Positions 24,417 to 36,900 of a stretch of DNA of 64,000 bases are shown here, one piece after another. A program made the position numbers and the translations under genes. The first letter of the stretch is position 1. The number at the start of each line of letters is the position of its first letter. This DNA is from Stercorarius parasiticus (Eukaryota > Chordata > Aves > Charadriiformes > Stercorariidae). The notes under the pieces were generated by a model. It saw only the letters and a program-made list of their open reading frames with translations. It was not told where the DNA came from and made no database searches. Location: contig VWZL01000806.1 in NCBI GenBank assembly GCA_013396915.1, forward strand, positions 1 to 64,000, written 5' to 3'.

Positions 24417-27400
24417 GTGCGTGTGGCGGCGTGGGCATGGGGGATGAGGGGTAGGGGGGTAGCGGCTGCCGGTGCTTCCGCTCCGGGGGGCGGTGTGCGG
24501 GGACTTCTCACCCGGACCCGCCGGCCGGTGTCCCTGGAGAGGCCTCAGCCCCTGAAACGCGTCGGGCGGCGGCGTGGGCCGTTACCGGCGGTAAAGGGGA
24601 CTCGGGTTATGAGCTGCTCCCTCCCCTCCGGGCGGCGGCCCCGGGGGAAGCGGAGGGGGAAACGGAGGGGGAAGCGAGGAGGGGGGAGCCTCAGGTGAGC
24701 CTGCGTGGTCGCCGGTCCTCCCGGAGCGGCTGGCAGCGTTTGGGCCTTCGTGCCGGTGGCCGCCATCGAGGGCCTCGGGGCTGCCGGGGGGGAGGGAAGG
24801 AGGAGCGGGGTCAGCCTGTGGAACTGGCGCACGGTGTCTCTCGGGGCTACTTTAGCTGGTCGGGATAATTTATCTTTATCTTGTCATTTTTTCCGCGATC
24901 CTAAACGCTGGTGCTAACACAGATAACGGGATGTGCTGAAGTCTCAGTTTATTGGTTGCATTTTGTTTGAGCTTTCAGGCATTTCTTTTGCACGCAGTTA
25001 AAGACTTTAAAGAACTTAAATTGCACACTGTTTGATAAAGGCCTTTCAGCTTTGTTTCAAACACTTTTTCACCAAAAAAGTGGCATAACTTAAACTAGTG
25101 TTGCAGTGTTTTTTCCATGTGTGAGTGGTATTCCCCCTCTGTGTGGCACCAGCAGCCAAGGAAGGAAAACCTCGGGCTGCGAGGACTCTCATGGGCTGCG
25201 GAGAGGGACACGAAAGTCCTTTTTGTGGCGTTGGACAAATGACATACGGCCTTTGTCAGAAATCCAGCTGCAACAATTGGGTAGAAGCTTGAATGGGGAC
25301 ATGTACTGCAAAGGTACAGAGAGGTAATTTTAGTTTCCTAGCTGCAGGGTTCTACAAAATAGGTATTTTGAAAGTAGTCACTATGTAAGATTTCTTACAG
25401 CCTTTTCTGTGCTACAGTAGTTTTGTTGCAGAATGTACCATGTTCAAGTAATTTTGTTTGTTACTGAGGAGGGTAAGATCTAACTGGCGGGACTGATAAA
25501 TTAGCTGCTACTATAAGCTCAGGGCTTTCTGAGATATTGATGCATGACCTTTTTAGTTTTAACCACAGTGTGTACTCCTGTCTTCCTTTTAACATTTTGC
25601 CTAACTTTAGTAGTGTATTTCCTTTCAGCCAAAGTTACGAAAAACGCAAGGAGGGAAGCAAGAGAAAAAAGTTATCCATCCTTACAGCAGAAAAGCTGCG
25701 CAGCTTGCGAGGGAAGCACACAAACAGGAAAAGAAAGAAAAGTAAGTTGACTGTGCAAAATCTGTGTACAGACCAAAGGATAACATCACATTTTGTTTGG
25801 GGGGAGGAGGGTGGTGGTAGAAGGGTACTATTATGCTGATATAACCTTAAGATAAAAGAAAGACTTGTATAACTTAATATTGCTGGGCCATGTGAACTGA
25901 CAGGTTTTCATTCATGAAATCAGCTTATACAAAGTGTATAGTTCAGTTGCTTGATTTTTGGTATTGTCCTTACAAGTTAGGTCTTTTCATATCACAGCAT
26001 TTTGCTTTTGTAACCTGAAAGGCGTGATTTTGGTGATTTCACATGAAACTTAGTCACCTAGTTTGACTTTACTCAAAGATTTAATAAGAATCCTGCTTTG
26101 GGTCTAACTTTTTGTGCTGAAGTGCTGAGTTTATAGAAAAGAAAACCCAGAAACCTTCCCAGAGGGACTTCCGAATAAAACTGAATCGTTAACTCCTCTT
26201 TAGTGATTTCTTGCTGTTCCATGGCAAGTTTATTTTTCTGGTTTTAAGTTTTACTTCCCTTCTCTGCAGAGGGAAAAGATAGCTGGAGAAGACGGGTCTT
26301 TGGTTTCCATTCTCTCTCAGCTTGCTATTTGATATGCTATGATTGTTTGTTTAGGAAGTTATTAAAGTTAACTTAAAGCATTCTCTGTCAAAGTACACTA
26401 GTATTTAGATGGACCATGAGAGCAGGGTGCAAATATTCATATATCTGAAGGTGTTAAATTAGGAACTCCTGATGCAGTTGAAATATTCCTCAGAGACTGA
26501 GCAGCTATTTTGTTGGGGATGGGTGTACAACCTTATCCAGAGGAAAGCTGTAAGATTGGTCTGACTAGAAAGGGTCCCTTTACAAGCGTAGCTGTGTCAT
26601 GTAGCCTCAAGCAGAGCTGCTTCAAGTTTACACGTAGCACGTGTTGAGGATTGGGCAGTTTCCTAATGTGCAAGAAGTTTTTCCTGCTGCTTCATGTTTT
26701 GTCTGTGCTCTCTGACTACTGATTGTAAGTTTTTATAGTAGATTACTTTCGTAGTGCTAAACTGACTACTTTTCCCCTTAACTCTCTCTTCTTGCCTCGT
26801 AACTGCCACTCAGAGAGCTTAATCACAAAAGATAACTGAATCCTTTTTGATTCCTAGTGCTTACATCTGTGACTTCGCCATAAAGAAGAACATGCACAAG
26901 GAAACTTACTGAGTGAAGGAGTGGTGTACTGATTATTCATTAGGACATGGCACATTCAATCAAATCTTTTAGTGTTTGTCTTTGTGGGTAGAATTATACT
27001 GTTACACTTGTGCTGACGTTTCTTGTTAGAGTGCTATTTTTGGTTCCTTTTGCAACAACAAGAAGTTAAAGCAAAGAACTCTGACTGAAATAGCTTTCTC
27101 CCATTTAACTTGCCCTTTAATTACTTTTTTTCATGGAGAAGGTTTTAAGGTATGTGTTAGAGATTGTGCAAGACAATCCATTTTGTTGCAGATAAGAGAG
27201 TACCAAATGCATCACTTGTTTGTCTGCTTAATGCATTATTATTGCAGTAATTAGGTCATCCTTTCCATGAAAAGGAATGAAAAGATGCTGGTTTTGTACT
27301 GACTAGGCCTTGTTACTGAGGCAGCTAGATCTGTCAAGTCATAATATGCAAGTAGGGTTGTTGCTAATTCTAACACGGGCGCTTTTTCAGCTGATCAGCT

Positions 27401-30400
27401 GAAAGGTTTACTGCTCCAAGGGTATTCAGAGTAGTGTCAGGGTGTCTTGAACTGCTGAAGCAACCTTTGCAGCAGTGGACTCTTATTCTGGTGCTAACAT
27501 TGCCAAGTGAAGTCTACAGAGCAAAATATGGAATCAAAATTGTTTTAGGAGCCAAAGGCCACTTAGTAGTTTTGAGCACCCAGGATTCAGTGTACTGGAA
27601 ATATGGCTGACGTTCTAAACGGTTCTCTACGCTTCTCTCTCATAGTAAGCAATTGTATCACACCATATCCTTTCTAGGATGACCTGGATGATCTTAACCC
27701 TTTAGTTTAGTTAAAAAAAGTTCTGGGTCCCCCAATGAGAGACAACAAATGAATTTTTTTGATTTATTGGAAATTTCCTTTCTTTCAGCAGTTGTCACCA
27801 GGGTTCAATTCTAGGGCCAGTTCTGATCAATGTATTTATCAACAATCTGGATGCAGGAGTTGAATGTACCATTAGTGAGTTTGATGAGGCCAAACTGGGA
27901 GGTGCTGTTGACTCTCTTGAGGGACAAGAGGCCTTGCAGAGGGATCTGGATAGATTGGAGCATTGGGCAATGATTAATGGGATGAATGTTAACAAGTCAA
28001 AATGCTGGATTCTGCACCTAGGACGGAGTAATGCCAGACACAAGTATAAATTGTCAGAGGAGTGGCTGGAGAGCAGCCCTGCAAATAGGGATCTGGGGGT
28101 GCTGGTCGGCAGCAGGCTCAGTGCGAGTCAGAAGTGTGCCCTGGCAGCCAAGAGGGCAACTCGCATCTGGGGTGCATCAAACAGCATCACCAACTGGTCA
28201 AAACAGGTGATTATCCCACTGTATTCAGCGTTGGTGCGGCCTCACCTTGAGTACTGTGTGCATTTCTGGGACCTGCAATTTAAGAAGGATGTTCAGGTCC
28301 TTGAATGCATCCAGAGGAGGGCAACAAAGCTGGTGACAGGGCTGGAAGGCATGTCCTGTGAGGAGGGGCTAAGGACTTTGGGCTTGTCTAGTTTGGAGAA
28401 AAGGAGGCTGAGGGGCGACCATATTGCTCTCTACAGCTTCCTGAGGAGGGGAAGTGCAGAGGGAGTTGCTGAGCTCTTCTCCTGGGTATCCAGTGACAGG
28501 ATGCATGGGAACGGTCCAAAGCTGCGCCAGGAGACATTTAGACTGGACATTAGGAAGTATTTCTTTACTGAGAGCGTGGTCAAACACTGGAACAGGCTTC
28601 CTAGAGAGGAGGTTGATGCCCCAAGCCTGTCAGTGTTTAAGAGGCATTTGGACAATGCCCTTAATACCATGCTTTAGCTTTTGGCCAGCCCTGAATTGGT
28701 CAGACAGTTGGACTAGATGATCATTGTAGGTCCCTTCTAACTAAAATACTCTATTCTAGTCTAAATGTATTAATTTAAAGACTTGCTCATCTGAGAGTTC
28801 GTTCTAGTGCCTAGTCTTTACTATGTAGATTTCTGTTTGTGCTTGCCAGAGTAGATTGTGACTCATAGTTCAGCACATGACAGTACCAGCCTTTTATCTG
28901 CATTAGCCCCCATCGTTGTAGTTTGACAGAAGATGCTCCACTTAATACATTGTGGAATGCAGCTTTCATTTCAACCACATTATTTTTTAATATTTTTTTT
29001 TTAAACTTCACATCAATAATTGCAGTACTAAAAAAAACGGCGTCCTGGTTTGAGGTAATTGGCCAATTTGGCCGAAACCATGACAACTGGTGGTTAACTG
29101 CTGTTTGATTGAACAGCAGCAGTTAACTTCTCGGTGCTGGAGAACCAGGTTTCACAAGGTTGAATCAATGGTATATGTTTAGGGAGTTTACTTCCTGTGC
29201 CCGATGACAGGTTAATTCTCTATGAGAGCTTTTTTTTTTGGAGGATTTAAGTTTCATTCATATGCTTTTTTTTAACACGTTACTTTAGTTTTCCTTTATA
29301 AAGCTATTTGCTTTTTAAAAAGGAATTTTAAAAAAGAAATGAACTTATGTATAAATGATTTTCTTTTTACCTGTTTGAGAGATAGTGGTCTTTATAGCAG
29401 TATAATTAGGCTTCCTGTTTATTTCCTCTGAAATGTCGCAAAAGGAGCTAGTCATGGCAGTAAAATCCTTCCAAGTGAAACAAGATGACCACCGTTTGGT
29501 ACATGTCTTGGGTTACCTCAGGAAAAAAGCACTGTTTTATGAAAAAACATTAAATATAGGCACCCAAGCAAACTAATAAGACATAAGCTTCAAGCAACCC
29601 AATGAAAGAATAGATCCTGAATTCTTGTGGGGATCAGTGAAGCCTAATGCCTTCACAGAGCAGAAGTGCTTAATAGAGAGAAACTCAGTTTAAGATTAGA
29701 GGATGTAGATAATTATCCTTTCCCTTAGACTCTGTTTCTTGATTTCTTCTATGTCAGGTGTGAGGCCTCTAGGCTGATAGTAAAAGATGTAACCCTTCAT
29801 TTTGCATAGGGAAGCTGTTCAGCCAAAAGTAATGGGTCAGGCTGGACCATACAAAGCATATTGTGATATCAAAATGATCTATCTGTAAATAAGATCTCTA
29901 CATCTTGCAGTTCTAGGTCCTACACAATTAACTAGCGTTGTTCACAGATCTGCAATTTTTAGATCTGTTTTGTTGTGTTCTAAAAATAATTTGTATTAGA
30001 ATATAGACAATTGGAAGATTATTTTCTGTATTGTCTTGGCTTGAAGGTCAGTTTATCTCAAAAGACATGAATAATGATTTCTTTCCTTCCCTGGTGTCTT
30101 TAAAAGTCTTGTTAAGGGTTCCAGTTTCTTTTGGATCTCTATTACCTTGATGATCAGAGGGCCTACAGGAAAGATGAGGGACTGTTTGTTAGGGAGTGCA
30201 GTGATAGGACAAGGGGTAATAGTTTTAAACTGGAAGAGGGTAGATTTACATTAGATATTAGGAAGAAATTCTTTCCTGTGAGGGTGGTGAGGCACTGGAA
30301 CAGGTTGCCCAGGGAAGTTGCCAATGGCCCATCCCTGGAAGTGTTCAAGGCCAGGCTGGATGGGGCTCTGAGCAGCCTGGTCTAGTGGGAGGTGTCCCTG

Positions 30401-30904
30401 CCTGTGGCAGGGGAGGTTGGAACTAGATGATCTTTAAGGTCCCTTCCAACTCTAGCCATTTTGTGATTGTAAGTCATTTTAGAGGGCCCAAAACTGGAGG
30501 CTGTATTCCCACTGTTTTACCAGCCCTGAGTAAAGAGGATAATTTCTCTGTACAGGCTGATGCACTTCTGCAGCATGGAAAAGCTGATTCTTCGGTGTTC
30601 TTTCAAAAATAAGGATCAGTCAATGAATCTATGAAGTTCATATGGTTCATTTATATTACTTTAATTTAGCTGTGTATTTAATTGTCAGAAGATGCTTTAA
30701 TTGTGGTTGTCTAAATTTGTGCATAATACTTTTTGAACAGGCGTACATTTTATCTGTTGATTACTGTTGAATAAAGGTATTACCTTGGGTGTAGAAAGCC
30801 GTTGAATGGCATGTTTTACCTCAAACCGGGACATACTATAATGTGAGAGTGTCTTTNNNNNNNNNNNNNNNNNNNNNNNNNNNNNNNNNNNNNNNNNNNN
30901 NNNN

Positions 30905-30949
<45 letters not shown>

Positions 30950-33900
30950 GGTACTTGGCTGGAGACAGGATTCAGGACTAGGGACAGTTGAGGCTTCTTT
31001 TTACTTTTTTATATGATGGAGGAAGAGGAGTAAATGCTGTGAACGTTCCTGTTTATGTTAAACAGGAAAGGAAATTACATTCAGCTACGAAATGCATATT
31101 TGAGTATCTTTTGTCCAAATAAGATAAATAAAAAAGGGCAGACATTACCCACAAGGAATTTTAATACGTAGTGCAGCACTGGGAAAAAGGAAGGAGAAAT
31201 TTTGCTCTAAGTTGCAGAACTCTTTTACAGCCTCCATTGTCCAGATACTCTTCAAGGCAAGCATTCTCAATGTGATATGACAGTAATAATAAGCTTATTG
31301 TCCAGATAGTGGCTGCACTATAAAAGGCCAATCTTGACCATAATAAGATGAGACAGACCAGTTGGTTTTAGAAAATTGACTACAATCTTAGGTTGTCTTG
31401 TTCACTTGAATTTCACCTTTTTCTTGCCTGCATCCCTTTTCTCGGTTCTCCTCAAGGTCTACTGGGCAGCAAAAATTGTAATATATTACTACCGATTTAT
31501 TCTCTGTTAATCTACATGTGAATTCTTATTCCTATAGGCAACTTCTTCGCTCTGTTAAATAATTACAAAGATATTTGTATGAGACAGCAATATCTGGTTC
31601 ACTGGCGCCAGTAGAACACGGCTTTTTTTATACTTTAGGAAACCAGACCATAACAGGGTATTCCTGGAACTTCTCTTAGCAGTGATGTACCAACACCAAT
31701 CATGTTTTATTTGCAGCTGCTGAAATCTCTCTCTGGTTTTGGTAGCTAAACCTGATCTAGCACGGGAATTTTTTTTTCTTGTCTTTTTCCCCCTTGAATA
31801 TGCCTTTCTATTATTATTATTACCCTTCTATGATTATTAGTATACCCTTTCTATTGTGCATATACTGTAAATTTTTTAGGAGTCTGTACGTTTTCATTAC
31901 AAATATACTGTCATGCTCTGAGATATGAGAGCTGAGTTTTTACAGTATTTCTTGATCTGGCATGAAGAGACCCCTTAGGAGTAAGCAGTAGCCTTAAAAC
32001 ATCTCCTTGTGGAGCTCTTTGTTTATTTGTTTTTCCGTAGCTTTTCTGTTGTCTAACCTCTTAATCTCCCTTGAGCTACTATGCTGCTTCTTGTGCTGTT
32101 TGCAGCAGTGATGCTTTGAGATGTACTCTTGTAGCTTCTTTATGTGAAACTGAAAAAAATGTTAGCTTTTAAAATTATTTGTTTTGCTTACAGAAATAAA
32201 TATGAACTGCAAAAAAATCAGAATTTTTAATTCTCATAGAGGGATTTTCATATGGAAGTATCTTAAAATGCTTAACCGAGCCACTGATTGGTGCGTAAGC
32301 TAACAAAACCAGACACTTGTAGGGAGAAATACAGAAGGTATTTAGCAACCTGAGACAAGAAACGAGGAAATATGTCCTGTCTGCCATGAATTACTTTTTT
32401 TAATGAAAGAGTCTTAGTTCTCAGAGCCATAGATAGCATTTGTATGTGTGAATATTATGGGGAAAAATACTGAATTAGTAAACTGATTTGGCAAATAATT
32501 ATTCATTTTTAGTGTTTAAAGTAGAACAGTTGGATACAATATCTGAGATAAAGAGGTGCTGATGGAGCATGAGGGCTTTAACCTTTTAAGTACCTAGTAA
32601 ACATAAGGAAAACCACTAATCATCCTTATCAATAATCAGTGCCTAAGCAGATGCTTTTTAGGAGTCAGGTGGAGGAGAAAATCATTAAGAAGCAACAGCC
32701 TGCCACAAGATTGTATCCCTGTCCTCACCCTCTCTTTCCCTTGAGCAAAAGATGTTACTCATTGTGTGGAAGGAGATGAGAGGAACTTTCTTTGACTTAC
32801 CTTATTTCATTATTCTCCCTGCTAATACTGTTGTCTTCTAGTAGCCGTTGAGGTGAGGCTTTTATGAAAAGTACAATAAAGCGGCATCTGATGCTATCAT
32901 TCAGTATTTCTCATAGAGAAAGAAGCTGTGTACGCCTAGAGACTGACAGTTCTTCTTCCAGAAAAAAATCCTTGTTATATACTTCATTGCCTTCATAAAT
33001 AAACAATCTAGTGACCCTTGCAGGTGCAAATGGTAATCTGTAGTTTTAAAGCATAGATACTGGACATGATTTACGATTCTAATCAGGCGGCATTTCTAGG
33101 TGGCATCGTAGTTTTCTCCATGGTAACGCTTTGTAGTGGTGCTTGGCTGGCTGTGTTGCCATGCAGGCTTCATAGCAGGGACTGCTGGTGTGGAGTTCCC
33201 ATGTGGAATGTGTCCTTTCCTTGGTCGCTGTTACCATTCAGAATTCCCTGCTGTAAGCCCTCTGTTGGCTACCTACCACAGTTTTTCTTGAAGGCATCTT
33301 CTACAGCTAAGTTTGAAAGCTGACTTCTAATCTAACTCCTTTTTCCTTTCATTTTTACATAGTCTCATCCAGGTCTGTCCTTTAACCCACAGAAACGAGA
33401 GTAATTTTTGTTTTAATGCTAAAGTCTTTTAATTAATCAACCAGCTTGTGATTTTTTTGTCATGGATGATAAAACTCTAACCCCATGCTTGAGTCCTATA
33501 GACTATTGTATTAAAAATGCTTATCCCAGATGCTGGGATATCTATAGAAGTAAAGAGGCATTAGTGGAATTCTTAGCAGCTTGTGCATGCTGTGTGTTTG
33601 CTTTTATGTGGCTTTTAGATAGTCTTCAGAGGGTGAAATACTTCTTGAGAAAGCTAATCTTTATTTTAATAATGTAGGTTTGTGGCCAAGTGGCACAAAT
33701 GTGTTTGTCTCTGGAAAGTAGGGCTTTCTCTTTTGATCCAAATTTTTATGACAGGTGACAGACTTCTGTGCTCTGAGTTAGCTCAGTTAACTCTAAAATT
33801 CCTTGTACTCTATGGAATTTAATGAAGGAGCGCATTAGCTTTGAACTGAATTGAATTTTGGCATTATTTTTTCTTTGTCAATTATATCCGTTATGATTTT

Positions 33901-36900
33901 CTTTATCAATTTTCTTATTTAGTAATATTTTTTAAAGAAAAAGTCAGTTTTATCAGAGGTCCTTAGATATATACATTGAACATGCATGACTAAGATATTT
34001 TTTCCAGTGACAAATTTCATACTTACCCCAACCATGTGTTATTTTCCTTTCTTGGAAATAAAGTGACACTCAGCAAGATTCCTTGCTGCAGACTGAATTT
34101 GAGAGCTTCAGGACAAAAATCCATGAGGCACTGTATTACCTGTTAGAAAACTTGTGTTCTCCGAGAACTGCTCAATAGGACAGGAATTAATCACAACCCA
34201 AATTGTGTACACACATCCCATAGACTACAGAAGACTTCAAGTATCCTGCCAGAGATTGAGGTGGAGTTAAAAATGCTTTGAGGTGGATTTTTTTCATCTT
34301 TTTTTATAGAGTTGTTAATTTTGGTTTCTTAACACATTAGCTTTTACTGTTCACTAAGCACAAACTTGCATTATTACAAGTTTTAGATACCAGAATGGTA
34401 CTTTTCACATTGTATGCTTGATTTGCAAGGATGCAGCGTGTTGAAATCTTTTGGTCTTGATCTCCAAACTCATTAAACATACCAGCAGAATATTAGAAAT
34501 ACTTAATGAAATTATTACAGTGCAGGTCTTCCGTGAAATTCCTTTTGCTATGCTCTAAGTGTTGTGTCCTAATTTCTTCCAAGAAACTGTTTAACTTAAT
34601 AGGTAAACTGGACAAGTTTCAGACAATAGTTTTGCCAAAAAGTAGAATTTTTAGATGAAGCAGAGTAAGTTTTACATTGTTCTGAATTTGGCAAATATTT
34701 CTATTTGAAATTTTACCTTGACTTGCATTGTGACTGCAAAAAAATGATTTTTGGAGAAAGAAAGTGATGATAATTATTTGTATGGTGCTCATTGCTGGCT
34801 AACATACCTGTTTTTTCTCTGCTAGGTTGAAGACTGACAAAGCTTTGCGTTTGAGTATCATTGGTGAGCAGAAACTTCTATTACTGAATACAGTATTCAA
34901 CTTTTTAGCATAGATTTTAAGTTTTATGAACTTTGTAGATAGTCCAGTAAAAGTTTATTTCTCTATAATCTGACTTCGTAATTTTAAAATAGATGTTGCT
35001 GAAATGCTAAAATACCTGACGTGTTCACTCAAGTACTATGTATAGGATTGAAGTTGGGGCTGAGTATAGCCTAATCTTTAGTCAGTGTACATGACAACAG
35101 GGCAGTATAGACCAAATGTCTGTTTTGTACATCTGTACATGTATTTATTGTACTTGTCTCCGTCCTTTTTTTAATTGCTTGTAAAAGAGAATGATATATG
35201 TGGGTTAACAGACACATTCTGCTAGCAAGTAAATTCAAAACGTTGAGACACAACTTGGAATGTTTTTCTCTTTCGTATGATTGACACTGCACCTTTTCAA
35301 TTTAATCAGTTTAAAAATTGTGATGATCAGAACTCTTGCTCAGGCATCGTGTTGGTTTTTTCCCCTTGGGGACTTCGTAAGTTTCCATCTTAAGCAACTG
35401 ATACAGTGATATTTTAAACACTGATTTCCAGTAAAGTGTAATGTCTTTTTTCCATAAGTAAGATATAAAATACATCTGAAATGATGTTTCTATTACAAGA
35501 AATTTCATACCTGATACAATGTCAGGGAGTCTATGATGCCATTCAAAATCTTGAAAAATGGGGGGTTATTTCAAAAACTTTGAAGAACTTTAATCTGTGT
35601 TGGTGCTACAGTGATGATGTAATCATTAATGTTAAGTTTATTCTTGTAGGAGAAAAATTGCAATGGTTTCAAAGTCACCTTGACCCCGATAAAATTGAGT
35701 ACACAAAGAAGGAAGCTGGCGAACTAATTGAAAAGTAAGACTGGTGTTAAAAGCAGGATTAAAAAGCTTGATTTGTCTTTTTAAATAATGTTCTTAAGAA
35801 AGATCTGTAAAGTGGTGATGACTCAGAGGACTTTTTATATATTACTATTAATAGTATCAAGTACTTGATTTTGTTGCAACTGAGGTTAATTGGATAATGA
35901 AAAATGTATATATTTACACTAGAATTACTGAAGCAAGTCATGTGGTGGTGTTTGTTATTTTTTTTATTACGTAAGTATATCTTTGCTTTGATTTGGATAG
36001 TAGTAATTGCATGAATTTTCTAGTTGGGTTATTCAGTGACTCTTAAATGTACAGATTTCATTCTACTTACTCCTTTAATCTTTAATTTTCTTTGTTGAGA
36101 AGATTAAACAGTAGTCGGGTGTGTCAATTTTTAGGGCAGGAAACACCAAAATTGAATCTGCTAAGAAGAAACTCAGTTGTTTCTGTGCTGCTGGATGTAT
36201 GTACCTGTGGCTTGTTACCATTTTTCACCTGCTAGCTAAATAAGATAATATGTATGTATTATTACACGGGTGCACTATAGCACTTTCCTTTCAGAAGCTT
36301 TAAGATATTTCCTACACTGTTCCTGCAGCCTGTAAACTGCTAATCAACGCTAGTGATACTGCAAAGGCAATAAAAACTTACTTTTTGGATTTGCGTTGGA
36401 TGTTTGTGAGATGGCGTAGAACTTCACTTTAAAAGTAAAGAACTTTAAAAGAAGAACTTTAAAAATTATTATTGAGGTGGTGCAATTCAGCAATTAAAAA
36501 TAAGCAATACTTAGATTTAACACTTGTCTTCCAGAGCAGGTGAATTATAATAATGTGGGAATTTTGTTATATGCAAACATAGTTTAAAAGCAAATAAAAA
36601 ACCTAATCCTTCTGGAAGCCGCAGATGATTCAAATGAAGTTCTAAATGGAGCTTCTAACTTTGAAGACTAAAGTAATAGCTCAGATCTAAGAAACATCTC
36701 TGAATAATTTAGAAAATAAATACAATTAGTAAAATAACTTCTTAGATTCTCAAAGTAATTGTGCTTTGCAAAAGTTTTGCTTGACTGCATCTAGCATAAA
36801 TGTATTTTATTTCTTTCAGTTACATGTGTCGATTCAATGCTGAATTAGAGCAGATTGAATTACAAAACAGTATTAAAGGTAGACAAGGAAGACAGCATGG

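Larger units (their letters stand above)
24145..24840. promoter_or_regulatory. CpG island promoter of TMA16
   Basis: This is the only strongly GC- and CpG-rich block in the window, about 700 bp, rising sharply from AT-rich flanks. It covers the TMA16 start codon at 24414-24416 and the start of intron 1. No TATA box is visible, as expected for a housekeeping promoter. A YY1-like GCCGCCATC is at 24759-24767. The transcription start is probably within about 150 bp upstream of the ATG but cannot be fixed from sequence. Such islands can fire in both directions, yet no upstream - strand gene was recognised. Confidence 0.88.

Noticed and set aside
24152..24511. 119-codon - strand frame in the CpG island
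   Set aside because: GC-rich DNA lacks stops by composition; the frame is arginine/alanine/proline-rich and antisense to the TMA16 leader.
24273..24698. + strand frame running through the TMA16 ATG into intron 1
   Set aside because: It begins without an ATG and continues past the GTGCGT donor; homology places exon 2 at 25629 right after the ATG.
28369..28670. - strand open frames opposite the CR1 ORF2
   Set aside because: Shadows of the CR1 coding strand.
36425..36465. Repeated AAGAACTTTAAAA patch
   Set aside because: Too short and AT-rich to be meaningful; likely slippage.
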